Assembly: GCA_025358315.1 (NCBI GenBank)
Contig: JANYKA010000080.1
Location: 1 to 43,165, forward strand
Origin: Gemmatimonadota bacterium
Lineage (GTDB): Bacteria; Gemmatimonadota; Gemmatimonadetes; Gemmatimonadales; Gemmatimonadaceae
Reading direction: 5' to 3'
DNA length: 43,165 nucleotides
Made by a program: the position numbers and the translations under genes. Under the pieces are notes generated by a model. It did not search any database. It had not been told where the DNA came from and saw only the letters and a list, made by a program, of their open reading frames with translations. Shown here piece after piece: positions 1 through 7,537 of the stretch (within the stretch, counting starts at the first letter, position 1; each line of letters starts with the position of its first letter).

Positions 1-331
1 GGGCGCCGTCAATCCGGGGAAAATAACCGTCCCTCGCAGGGGAAGAACGGGAAGTGTCTGTCGTGTGCTCATATGTGTCGCAGCTCCTGCGCGCTGATTT
101 CGGCTGAATGGGGCTCTAGAGTGGTACGCCGCCGGCCCCGCAATTGGTTCAATTCCAAGGACACTACTTGCAAGTCACGTTCCAGCCTGAGTTACGACAT
201 ACTGGCGGGGATTGCAACTTTAGGTGGCCGTTGTGACGTACTGTATGACAACTCTTCGTCCCGCATAGAGTTGTATTGTATGACGCCAGAGTGCTATTCT
301 AGCGGCTGCTGACCCCCTTTTTCTCCATCAA
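1..331. other. Upstream noncoding region of the kinase pair
   Basis: I find no convincing gene here. The one open frame (73-312) has no family resemblance and no ribosome binding site. The stretch is less GC-rich than its surroundings. It holds a small hairpin near 27-50 (CCCT/AGGG around 31-41), an 8-bp dyad at 248-274, and a possible -10 box TATTCT at 295-300 with no good -35. It most likely carries the promoter and control sites of the kinase operon that starts at 332. Confidence 0.5.
248..274. promoter_or_regulatory. 8-bp dyad upstream of the kinase operon
   Basis: ACAACTCT (248-255) and AGAGTTGT (267-274) are perfect inverted repeats with an 11-base gap. A third half-site, GTTGT at 231-235, can pair with ACAAC at 248-252, so two hairpins compete for the same segment. 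The dyad lies just upstream of a possible -10 box (TATTCT, 295-300). It could be an operator or an RNA hairpin. The function is inferred from position only. Confidence 0.35.
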
Positions 332-2287
332 TTGTCAGAACCGAGCATTACCCAATCCGACGCCGAGTTGCGTTCGCACGTTGAGCGCTCGCTCGACGCG
401 ACGTATGAACTGGACCGTGAGATTGGGCGCGGGGGCATGGGCATTGTCTATCGGGCAAAAGACCGGCGCCTGAAACGCACGGTCGCGATCAAATTGCTCC
501 CGCCCGAGTTGGCATTCCGGTCGGAAATTCGCTCGCGCTTTTTGAAGGAAGCCGAAACTGCGGCCCAGCTGTCGCATCCGAATATCGTGCCGATTTACAG
601 CGTCGACGAAAAGGACGGTCTCGTCTACTTTGTCATGGCCTATATCGATGGCGATAATCTGGCCAAGCGGATACACGATCGCGGGCCGATGGATCCCGTT
701 GAGGTGCGCCGCGTGTTGCGCGCCGTGGCCGATGCCCTCGCATATGCGCACTCCCACGGCGTTGTGCACCGGGATATCAAGCCCGATAATATTTTGCTCG
801 ACGCGCAGAACAACCGGCCGATGGTAACGGACTTCGGCATTGCCCGCGCGATCACGGAAGGTGGCGATGCACGTCTCACAGCGACGGGCGTGGCTATTGG
901 CACGCCGGCGTTCATGAGCCCTGAACAATCCGCTGGTGATCGCGATCTCGACGGTAGGAGCGATCTCTATTCGCTCGGCGTCGTCGCCTATCAGATGCTG
1001 TGCGGTGAGTTGCCGTTCGTCGCCAATAACACTCCGGCGTTACTGGTGAAGCATCTGTCCGAGCGCCCGGTGCCGATTGACCAACGGATTGCCGGAGTAC
1101 CGCCCGATTTGGCGCGGGCCGTGATGTTGTGTCTCGAAAAGAGCCCCGACGACCGCTTTGGGAACGCTCAGGCGCTGGTCACCGCATTGGATACGGGCGA
1201 GGTGCCGAACCTGCCGGTACCGCGCGCACTGACCGGGCTGGAGCCGACAAACGCCAGTTCCGTGCGCCCAATAATGACCGGTTCCACCGGAGCGTATATA
1301 GCGTCTGACGGCGAGTTGGCGCGCTGGGATGCGCCGGCCGTTGTGAAGTTCCGGAAGCGGCTCGCGCCGTTCCTGGTGGTCGGTGGCGCAGTGATAATTC
1401 TGGCGATTCTCGGGATTGTAAACGTCACTGGTCTTTTGGGTCTGGTGGCCGTGTGGATGGCCTTCCAGTACGCAAAACTGTGGAGCGATGGCTACGACTG
1501 GCACGACGTATTCCGTCAGCCGCGCGACCGGATGATTATGGACGTGACTGGAGAACTCGTCGACGAAGTGCAAGCCTACTGGAACAAACAAAAGCGTGCC
1601 GAAGTGCGCGAACGGCACCGGCAACGCCTGGATTCTCCGGGTTTGTTTACGCCGTCCACTCCGGTTGGTGGACGTCCGGTGCAGATTCAGGCTGCCGAGA
1701 GTGCCGCCCTGGCTTCCGGTCAGCACGCGGCGGTGGCGAGGCAGGCGATCAGCGATCGCAATGAAATTTTGCGACAGGTGGAGTCACTGCCCAAGGGTGA
1801 TCGCCTGCGCATCCCCGGCGTCATCGAGGCGGCGCAGAAGCTCAGTGCCAACGTGGTGGGCATCGTCGGTGCATTGGCAGAACTTGATCGTGCGGCCGGC
1901 CCGCAGTCGGCGGAGGCGATCAACACGGAGATCACGCTACTCGAATCGCAGGCGAATCCGCTCGACAGGATCGCCAGTGAAGAGCGGGTGCGGCGACTGG
2001 CATTTCTCAAACGGCAGCGGCGCACCGTGGCCGAGTTGATGCGACGGAGCGATGAACTCAAAGGCAAACTCGACAGCTGCGCGCTGGCGCTGCAAAACAT
2101 GCGTTTTGATTTACTGCGTTTCAAAGCCGGTGGCCAGACGTGGCAGCATGTGACGTCGGTCGCCGAGCAGGCGGCGGCATTGGCCCGCGAAGTGGACAGC
2201 GCCGTGTATGTCGCCGATGAACTCGCCCGCGTGCTGCCGCGCGGCGGATCGCGACGCGATGGCCGGGCGGCACCCGGCACATCGTGA
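332..2287 (+). CDS. Membrane-anchored serine/threonine protein kinase 1
   Basis: A Hanks-type Ser/Thr kinase of 651 residues. The N-terminal catalytic domain (about 25-290) shows the glycine loop IGRGGMGIV (31-39), the ATP-binding lysine K54 in VAIK, the catalytic loop HRDIKPDN (146-153), DFG (167-169) and SPEQ in the activation segment, so it should be active. A linker leads to two hydrophobic stretches near 345-378. About 270 residues follow that are rich in charged helices, with no PASTA or WD repeats. The family autophosphorylates and phosphorylates cytosolic targets; the signal sensed here is unknown. The start is TTG at 332, with no clear Shine-Dalgarno sequence. The stop overlaps the start of the next kinase by four bases (GTGA), so the two are probably one operon. 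Confidence 0.93.
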   Translation: MSEPSITQSDAELRSHVERSLDATYELDREIGRGGMGIVYRAKDRRLKRTVAIKLLPPELAFRSEIRSRFLKEAETAAQLSHPNIVPIYSVDEKDGLVYFVMAYIDGDNLAKRIHDRGPMDPVEVRRVLRAVADALAYAHSHGVVHRDIKPDNILLDAQNNRPMVTDFGIARAITEGGDARLTATGVAIGTPAFMSPEQSAGDRDLDGRSDLYSLGVVAYQMLCGELPFVANNTPALLVKHLSERPVPIDQRIAGVPPDLARAVMLCLEKSPDDRFGNAQALVTALDTGEVPNLPVPRALTGLEPTNASSVRPIMTGSTGAYIASDGELARWDAPAVVKFRKRLAPFLVVGGAVIILAILGIVNVTGLLGLVAVWMAFQYAKLWSDGYDWHDVFRQPRDRMIMDVTGELVDEVQAYWNKQKRAEVRERHRQRLDSPGLFTPSTPVGGRPVQIQAAESAALASGQHAAVARQAISDRNEILRQVESLPKGDRLRIPGVIEAAQKLSANVVGIVGALAELDRAAGPQSAEAINTEITLLESQANPLDRIASEERVRRLAFLKRQRRTVAELMRRSDELKGKLDSCALALQNMRFDLLRFKAGGQTWQHVTSVAEQAAALAREVDSAVYVADELARVLPRGGSRRDGRAAPGTS

Positions 2288-4299
2288 ACGGCCGAGATGC
2301 GTTGCGCGACCGCGTGGAGCGCGCCGTCAGCGCGCTCTTTTCGGTTGAAGAGGAGATTGGCCGCGGCGGTATGGCCGTCGTGTACCGCGCCCGCGACGTG
2401 CGATTGCGCCGGAAGGTGGCGCTCAAGGTGCTACCGCCGGAACTCGCCTTTCGCGACGACGTCAAGTCGCGCTTTCTGCGCGAGGCGCAGATGTCGGCGC
2501 AGTTGTCGCATCCGAATATTGTGCCCATTTATGCCGTGGACGAACTCGACGGAATTGTGTTTTTCGCTATGGGATTAGTCGAGGGCGAGACGCTTGCGCA
2601 GCAACTGGTGCACTCGCCACGGCCGGATGTCGAGACCGTGCGCCGGGTGCTACGTGAAGTCGCCGATGCGCTCGCCTATGCGCACGCGAATCACGTGGTC
2701 CATCGTGACGTGAAGCCGGACAATATTCTGATCGAGGCGGCGACCGGGCGTGCGCTTGTTTCAGATTTCGGTATTGCCCGCGCGGCCGAGGGCGATTCAC
2801 GGCTCACGGTGACTGGCATCGCGGTCGGCACGCCGGCGTATATGAGTCCGGAGCAGGCGATGGGCGAGCGGGATGTGGACGGTCGCGCCGACATTTATTC
2901 GCTGGGTATTGTCGGTTACCAGATGTTGGCGGGCGAGCTGCCGCATCAGGCGGCGAACACGCCGGCGATGCTGATGAAGCACATCAGCGAACGCCCGCGG
3001 CCATTGAGTGAACTGCGCACGGATTTGCCGGTGAATCTCGTGATCGCGATCGAGCGTGCGATGGCCAAAGGGCGCGATGATCGCTGGCCCGATGCGACCG
3101 CATTCCGCGATGCGCTCGCCGCTGGTGCGGCCATCGGTCCAAGCGTCCGCGCGTACCAGACACCCGCCGATACGGATCGCAGCGCCGACAGTGCACTTGA
3201 GCGGTTGCGCGCGCAGGGCGCGAACTACGCGCCCCGCGAACCCGGTGCGCGCGAGTTCGGTCTGCCGATATTTCCCGAGCGGATCAATACCATGACGGGT
3301 TCTCCGTCGCAGGGATACAACAAGGATGCGCTCCGCGAATGGCGAGACCAGCAGCGCGAATGGCGCAACGAAAAACGGGATGAACTTCACGATCTGCGTC
3401 ACGAGGCGCGGCTCACCAAGCGCGAACTGAAAGTGCGGCTGCGCGACGGACGGGCCAATCTTACTCCGGAAGAACGTATCCGGCGGGTGCAGCGATCCAT
3501 TTTGGGATATGTCGGGACGGTCGGCATGCTGGCGTCGATCAACCTGCTTACTTCCCCGCGTTTTCTCTGGTTTCTGTTCCCGGCAATCGGCATGGGCATT
3601 GGCGTGGTTTCGAAAGTCAGCTCACTCTGGATTGACGGTATTCCGGTGCGCCGGCTGTTTACCCGTCAGCCGATGACGGAGCGTGTAGTAGCAACGCAGC
3701 TTCCGGAATCGCGGGGAGTACAGGCGCCGTTAACGGCACCGCGCATTGCCTCCGCCGATTTGGCCGGCATTCCGCGCGACGTGCTCGACGGTCCGCACGG
3801 TGCGGCGATTCGCGACGCTGCAGAATCGAAAGCGGTTATCGTACAGGTGCTGGCCGGCCTCTCGCCGGCGGACCGTGAGATGCTGCCGGAGATTCGCCCG
3901 ACCGTCGACACGCTCGTCGAACGCGTGCGCTCACTCGCGCAGACGCTGCATCAGCTCGACAGCGACGCATCGCCAGAGGCGCTGGCACGACTCGACCAAC
4001 GTGTGGCGGCTGTGCGCGCCACGCCGGAAGACGCTCCGGATCGAGACCGGCGGCTCCAGTTACTCGAGCGCCAGCAGGTGACCCTGAAGGACTTGGCGCG
4101 CCACCGCGAGGCGAACGCGCAGCAGATGGAAAGTGCGTCACTCATTTTGCAGACCATAAAACTCGACCTATTCAAGCTTCGGTCGAGCAATGTGGACGCG
4201 AAGCTCGATGCGTCGATGGGCGCCACCCAGGAGGCGCGGGCGCTCTCCAAAGACATTGGGCGTGTGATCGAAGCAGCCAACGAGGTTCGGCGGCTGTAG
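2284..4299 (+). CDS. Membrane-anchored serine/threonine protein kinase 2
   Basis: A second Hanks-type kinase of 671 residues with the same architecture as its upstream neighbour, apparently an old tandem duplicate. It has the glycine loop IGRGGMAVV (25-33), lysine K48 in VALK, HRDVKPDN (140-147) and DFG from about 161, so all catalytic residues are present. After the kinase domain comes a very charged helical stretch (about 349-406, likely coiled coil). A two-helix membrane hairpin follows at about 407-450; its spacing resembles the bacterial 2TM domain (PF13239 type). A helical C-terminal tail ends the protein. The GTG start at 2284 overlaps the previous stop. The duplicated pair may act as a heteromeric or cross-phosphorylating sensor unit, which is inference. 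Confidence 0.93.
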   Translation: MNGRDALRDRVERAVSALFSVEEEIGRGGMAVVYRARDVRLRRKVALKVLPPELAFRDDVKSRFLREAQMSAQLSHPNIVPIYAVDELDGIVFFAMGLVEGETLAQQLVHSPRPDVETVRRVLREVADALAYAHANHVVHRDVKPDNILIEAATGRALVSDFGIARAAEGDSRLTVTGIAVGTPAYMSPEQAMGERDVDGRADIYSLGIVGYQMLAGELPHQAANTPAMLMKHISERPRPLSELRTDLPVNLVIAIERAMAKGRDDRWPDATAFRDALAAGAAIGPSVRAYQTPADTDRSADSALERLRAQGANYAPREPGAREFGLPIFPERINTMTGSPSQGYNKDALREWRDQQREWRNEKRDELHDLRHEARLTKRELKVRLRDGRANLTPEERIRRVQRSILGYVGTVGMLASINLLTSPRFLWFLFPAIGMGIGVVSKVSSLWIDGIPVRRLFTRQPMTERVVATQLPESRGVQAPLTAPRIASADLAGIPRDVLDGPHGAAIRDAAESKAVIVQVLAGLSPADREMLPEIRPTVDTLVERVRSLAQTLHQLDSDASPEALARLDQRVAAVRATPEDAPDRDRRLQLLERQQVTLKDLARHREANAQQMESASLILQTIKLDLFKLRSSNVDAKLDASMGATQEARALSKDIGRVIEAANEVRRL

Positions 4300-4348
4300 C
4301 GAGCGCGGCCGCTCCAGCTGATCGCACCAAAACTTTTCGGATTGGCCG

Positions 4349-5176
4349 CTACCGGCGTAGCAACTGTGCTATGGCGGCGGCGACGCGTTCCGGCGCGTCT
4401 TCGGGTGTGAAGTGTCGCGCACCGTCCACAATCTCGACCGTGGCGCCGGTGATTGCCCGCTGCAATCTGTAGGCGAGGGCGACAGGCAAATATGGATCAC
4501 GTTGCCCCCATGTAATTGCGGTCGGCTGCGTGATCCGTCCGAGCTCCGCGCCGATGGCCTCCACGGCCGGGTCGTGCATGGCACGCAGTTGCGCCACCAA
4601 CGCATCAATACCGAGCCGCGAGTTAAATGCGCCGAGATATTTATCGAGCGCGCGGCGGCCGATTTCTTCGTCGGCGAAGCCGGACAAAAGCGAACCGTGC
4701 ACAAGTCCGGAGAGCAGTGGCGCCCCGAGCATCCGTCCGATCGGCGTCTTGGCAAGTATGCGCGCCAGGCGTGCGGCTCGGCGCGGCCAACAATTAAATG
4801 CCGTGGAGTTTATCAGGCAGAGTCGCGTCACGCGCTCGGGAAACGCGAGTGCCACGGCCTGTGCCACCGCGCCGCCCACGCCGTGGCCAACGAAGCAAGC
4901 CGATGCGATGCCAAGTTCGTCCATCAGTGCACGCGTACGTTCGGCGTGGGCCCGAACCGTGAGCGCGGCGACGTCGGCGCGATCACTTCGCCCAAAACAG
5001 AGCAGGTCAACCAGTACCAACCGGTGCCCCTCAGGCATTTCTGGTACGACCCTGTGCCAAAGCTGCGATGAGGCCGGAAAGCCATGCAAGAAGACCACCG
5101 GTTCACCCGCACCACGGGTCCCGGCCGCGTAGTAATACAGCCGACTACCAGCCAGATCGACGAATTCACCTCGCAT
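4349..5176 (-). CDS. Alpha/beta hydrolase-fold protein lacking the nucleophile
   Basis: A 275-residue single-domain alpha/beta hydrolase. The oxyanion-hole motif HGFP (31-34), an acid-site segment GQRDPY and a C-terminal catalytic-type histidine in GARHF are present. The nucleophile elbow, however, reads GHGVG (97-101), with Gly99 where Ser, Asp or Cys should be. The codon is a clean GGC, so this is not a stop or frameshift. The protein may be catalytically dead, a binding protein, or use another mechanism. It converges on the kinase operon from the right. Its start faces the divergent gene at 5302 across a 125-base region that carries a dyad. Confidence 0.85.
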   Translation of the reverse strand: MRGEFVDLAGSRLYYYAAGTRGAGEPVVFLHGFPASSQLWHRVVPEMPEGHRLVLVDLLCFGRSDRADVAALTVRAHAERTRALMDELGIASACFVGHGVGGAVAQAVALAFPERVTRLCLINSTAFNCWPRRAARLARILAKTPIGRMLGAPLLSGLVHGSLLSGFADEEIGRRALDKYLGAFNSRLGIDALVAQLRAMHDPAVEAIGAELGRITQPTAITWGQRDPYLPVALAYRLQRAITGATVEIVDGARHFTPEDAPERVAAAIAQLLRR

Positions 5177-5216
5177 CGCGGCAACTTAACGGCCTAGCGC
5201 AATCCCTGAAAAATGA

Positions 5217-5245
5217 TATTCTTACGGCATGTATTATTAAGAATA
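5217..5245. promoter_or_regulatory. 8-bp dyad in a divergent promoter region
   Basis: TATTCTTA (5217-5224) and TAAGAATA (5238-5245) are perfect inverted repeats whose centres are 21 bases apart, about two helical turns. They lie in the AT-rich region between the divergent genes starting at 5176 (minus) and 5302 (plus). This spacing suits a dimeric transcription factor. No regulator gene is adjacent, so the assignment is positional inference. Confidence 0.4.
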
Positions 5246-5301
5246 GCCAATGTGTTACGCAACTCATTGTGAAATAACAGCTTACGACAAGGCGTCCCAA
5301 A

Positions 5302-6447
5302 TTGACCGCACCTTCAATTCCCATTGTTTCGCAGTTTCCGCCACCACCGCCGCCACTTTCGGCAGTTTGTTTTCCGATCGGATGGCTTTTGGAGCATGCG
5401 TCACCTCCGATACAGTATCGAGCCACCATTGAAGTAGCGAAACACACGACCGGACTGAGTTCGGCGTTCCATAGTTTGCCGTACTCGTACCGGCCAGCGC
5501 TGGAATTGGCGGTTGGGCAGTCGCTTGAAGGTGTGTGGAACGACTCTATGCTCACCGTTCCGCCGGCTCGGTCGGACGGATTCGAAGGCGTGGGTACGGT
5601 GCACGCATTGCGGCGTCTGCTGGAATACGGTTGGGACAAAGATTCGCCGCCGGTCAATCAGGCGCGGCGTATTCTGTTTCGATTGCTTGCCGAAGACGAC
5701 GATCCGGCTTTGTTGTTCGAGCTCGGGCCGAAAGTGCTCGCCAAGGGAAAGACCGAAGAAGAGCGGTTGATGGTTCGGCAAACGTTGCGCGAGGCGGCGG
5801 GATCGGCGCTGGCGCAAGCCGGCTTCGAGTCCGATCCGCGTTTGCGCGGTGCGGCTCGGCGGACTCTTGACCGGATGATGGAATTTTTGAAATCGCCCGT
5901 CGCGGCCAAGCCGTGGATTCGAGTTGGCAATCAGCAGGTGCTATCGCCGGAGGCGTTCCCGCCGTCGATCTACGCACTGCAGATGTGGGCGCACATGCCG
6001 CTCTTCCGGAGCGAGCATTACGAAGGAATGGAACTGCTCTATCGTTGGCTGACGCGGGCATTGCCGCGCCAGGAGCAAATGCAGGTGGTCGGCAAAAAGA
6101 TTGTGCCGGTGCCGCTTATGGTACTTGGCGACAAGCTGCCGCATCGCAATGCCGTCGAGGACGACGTACCGGCGGCGATGGGCTGGTTGGAACTCATCAG
6201 TCGCTTCGGGTTTCTGCGCCGCAATGATAACTGGTCGAAGATGTACGAACGGTTTGTCGATGATTGCGGTCGCGACGGCGTGTGGCACCCGCACAAGGGT
6301 TTGGTGATTCCGCGGAGTTCGGCCGCGTGGATCTGGTCGGCGTATCCGTTGGAGTCGCCGCACGGCGGCGATGAACGGTGGGCAGACATGACGTTTCGCA
6401 TTGGGTTGATCGCGCGGTTGAGCGGCCGGCCCGTCAAACTGATCTGA
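5302..6447 (+). CDS. Conserved protein of unknown function, helical
   Basis: A 381-residue protein that I do not recognise. It has no signal peptide or membrane segment. The body is largely helical, with many Trp, Arg and Leu residues (for example LYRWLTRALPRQEQ near 245-260). The C-terminal part is rich in aromatic residues (WHPHKGLVIP, WIWSAYPLESPHGGDERW), reminiscent of alpha/alpha-barrel or squalene-cyclase-like repeats, though I cannot prove that. The start is TTG at 5302. The first 40 residues include a proline run and may not be translated, so a start further in is possible. The 3' end overlaps the possible start of the next hydrolase, suggesting co-transcription. Confidence 0.7.
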   Translation: MTAPSIPIVSQFPPPPPPLSAVCFPIGWLLEHASPPIQYRATIEVAKHTTGLSSAFHSLPYSYRPALELAVGQSLEGVWNDSMLTVPPARSDGFEGVGTVHALRRLLEYGWDKDSPPVNQARRILFRLLAEDDDPALLFELGPKVLAKGKTEEERLMVRQTLREAAGSALAQAGFESDPRLRGAARRTLDRMMEFLKSPVAAKPWIRVGNQQVLSPEAFPPSIYALQMWAHMPLFRSEHYEGMELLYRWLTRALPRQEQMQVVGKKIVPVPLMVLGDKLPHRNAVEDDVPAAMGWLELISRFGFLRRNDNWSKMYERFVDDCGRDGVWHPHKGLVIPRSSAAWIWSAYPLESPHGGDERWADMTFRIGLIARLSGRPVKLI

Positions 6448-7322
6448 CCGACCGTCTCGCTCCCGAAGCGTGGTTTCCTGCAGGCCGCGATGATATTGCG
6501 GTCCAGCGGGTGCGACTCGCCGACGGAGTCACGCAACGCGTATTAGTGGCCGGGCCGGCGGCGGGACCGCCGCTGTTGATGCTACACGGCTGGGCAGTGT
6601 CGGCGTACTTGTGGCGCGCAACAATTCCCGCGTTGGCCGCGGCAGGGTTTCGTGTCTACGCGCCGGATTTGCCGGGGCACGGGCTGAGCGACGCGCCGCA
6701 GGAGAAAGGGAGCTACTCCGTCGAGGCATTTACCGAGCGGGCGCTGATGTTGTGCGATGCGCTCGAACTCGGCAACGTGCAAGTGATTGGCCAGTCGATG
6801 GGCGGCCGCATTGCGATGGAGATGGTATTTCGGGCGCCCACGCGTGTCTCGCGAGTCGCGCTCTTTGGGCCCGTTGGATTCGGCGACATTCCACCCGGCC
6901 AAACCTTTGCGCCGTTTTTGCCTTTGCTGCCGGGAACACTTCCGTCGCTGCTGGTCACGCGCCAAATGGTGGACATCGTCCAGCGCCGGGTGTGGGGCAA
7001 GATTGGCTGGTTCACCGAGCGCGACGTCGATGAGTATTGGGCCCCGTCGCAGTTCCCGGACGTGGTGAGAGCCCAGTTGCAGATGTTGCGTGAATTCGAG
7101 TGGGCGCCGATTGCCGATAACCGGCTTCGAGCAGTGAGTACGCCAGCACTAGTCGTTTTTGGAACACAGGATCGGACGGTGCGGCCGGTGCATGCGGAGC
7201 GGCTCGCTGGCGTGTTGCCGCAGGGGCGGTTGGAGTGGATCGAAGGCGGGGGACATGTGGTGATGGAAGAAGTTCCCGAGCAGGTTAACCGGATGCTTTT
7301 GGGGTTCCTGGCCGGGATATAG
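6378..7322 (+). CDS. Alpha/beta hydrolase
   Basis: An alpha/beta hydrolase of 314 residues from the GTG at 6378. It has the HGW oxyanion motif (70-72), PDLPGHGLSD (97-106), the nucleophile elbow GQSMG with Ser140, an acid segment GTQDRTVRP and catalytic His in GGGHVVMEE, so it should be active. The substrate cannot be predicted; the family includes esterases, lactonases and C-C hydrolases. The first 30 residues overlap the upstream gene by 70 bases and look atypical, so the real start may lie nearer 6480-6510, where a GTG sits at 6510. It is probably co-transcribed with the preceding unknown gene. Confidence 0.85.
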   Translation: MGRHDVSHWVDRAVERPARQTDLTDRLAPEAWFPAGRDDIAVQRVRLADGVTQRVLVAGPAAGPPLLMLHGWAVSAYLWRATIPALAAAGFRVYAPDLPGHGLSDAPQEKGSYSVEAFTERALMLCDALELGNVQVIGQSMGGRIAMEMVFRAPTRVSRVALFGPVGFGDIPPGQTFAPFLPLLPGTLPSLLVTRQMVDIVQRRVWGKIGWFTERDVDEYWAPSQFPDVVRAQLQMLREFEWAPIADNRLRAVSTPALVVFGTQDRTVRPVHAERLAGVLPQGRLEWIEGGGHVVMEEVPEQVNRMLLGFLAGI

Positions 7323-7337
7323 TGGGCAGAAGGAGCG

Positions 7338-7386
7338 TGCAGGTTGCAGCGTGCATCGTACGGCCTGCAGCCTGCAGCGTGCAGCG
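7338..7386 (+). repeat. Heptanucleotide tandem repeat, consensus TGCAGCG
   Basis: Seven consecutive 7-base units (TGCAGGT, TGCAGCG, TGCATCG, TACGGCC, TGCAGCC, TGCAGCG, TGCAGCG) fill 49 bases directly after the hydrolase stop codon. Short tandem heptamers in intergenic DNA are known in several phyla, cyanobacteria being the classic case. They can change length by slippage. The array lies upstream of the rhlE leader and does not seem to be coding. Confidence 0.7.
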
Positions 7387-7441
7387 TTGGCATGGCTCCT
7401 TGGTTCTATTAGCTTTCCTTGAACGGGATAGGCCGGCCGGT

Positions 7442-7520
7442 AGCGTAGCAACGCTCCACGGGTCCCGTGGGGCCGATTCTCCGATTCGCGGAGGCATTGG
7501 CTCACCGCAGAGAAGCCAAT
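7442..7520 (+). promoter_or_regulatory. Hairpin array in the 5' leader of rhlE
   Basis: Four inverted repeats follow one another within 79 bases, ending 17 bases before the rhlE start codon: AGCGT/ACGCT (7442-7455), CCACGGG-T-CCCGTGG (7456-7470), CTCCG/CGGAG (7479-7493) and ATTGGCT/AGCCAAT (7496-7502 with 7514-7520). The second can extend by GCT/GGC (7453-7455 with 7471-7473) to about nine pairs. That would break the first hairpin, so alternative folds are possible. Only a weak Shine-Dalgarno (GAG at 7528-7530) and an A-run separate the array from ATG 7538. A structured leader in front of an RNA-unwinding enzyme suggests autoregulation, which is inference. Confidence 0.55.
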
Positions 7521-7537
7521 ACTTCACGAGTAAAAAA

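Noticed and set aside
73..312. A 79-residue open frame at the left edge
   Set aside because: It has no ribosome binding site, no known motif and unusual composition; the region looks regulatory.
4301..4314. Hairpin GAGCG/CGCTC after the kinase operon as terminator
   Set aside because: The stem is only five pairs and no T-run follows.
7338..7386. CRISPR-like repeat
   Set aside because: The units are 7 bases with no spacers and no cas genes nearby.
7322..7537. N-terminal extension of RhlE
   Set aside because: It translates the heptamer array and the hairpins; the natural start is ATG 7538.
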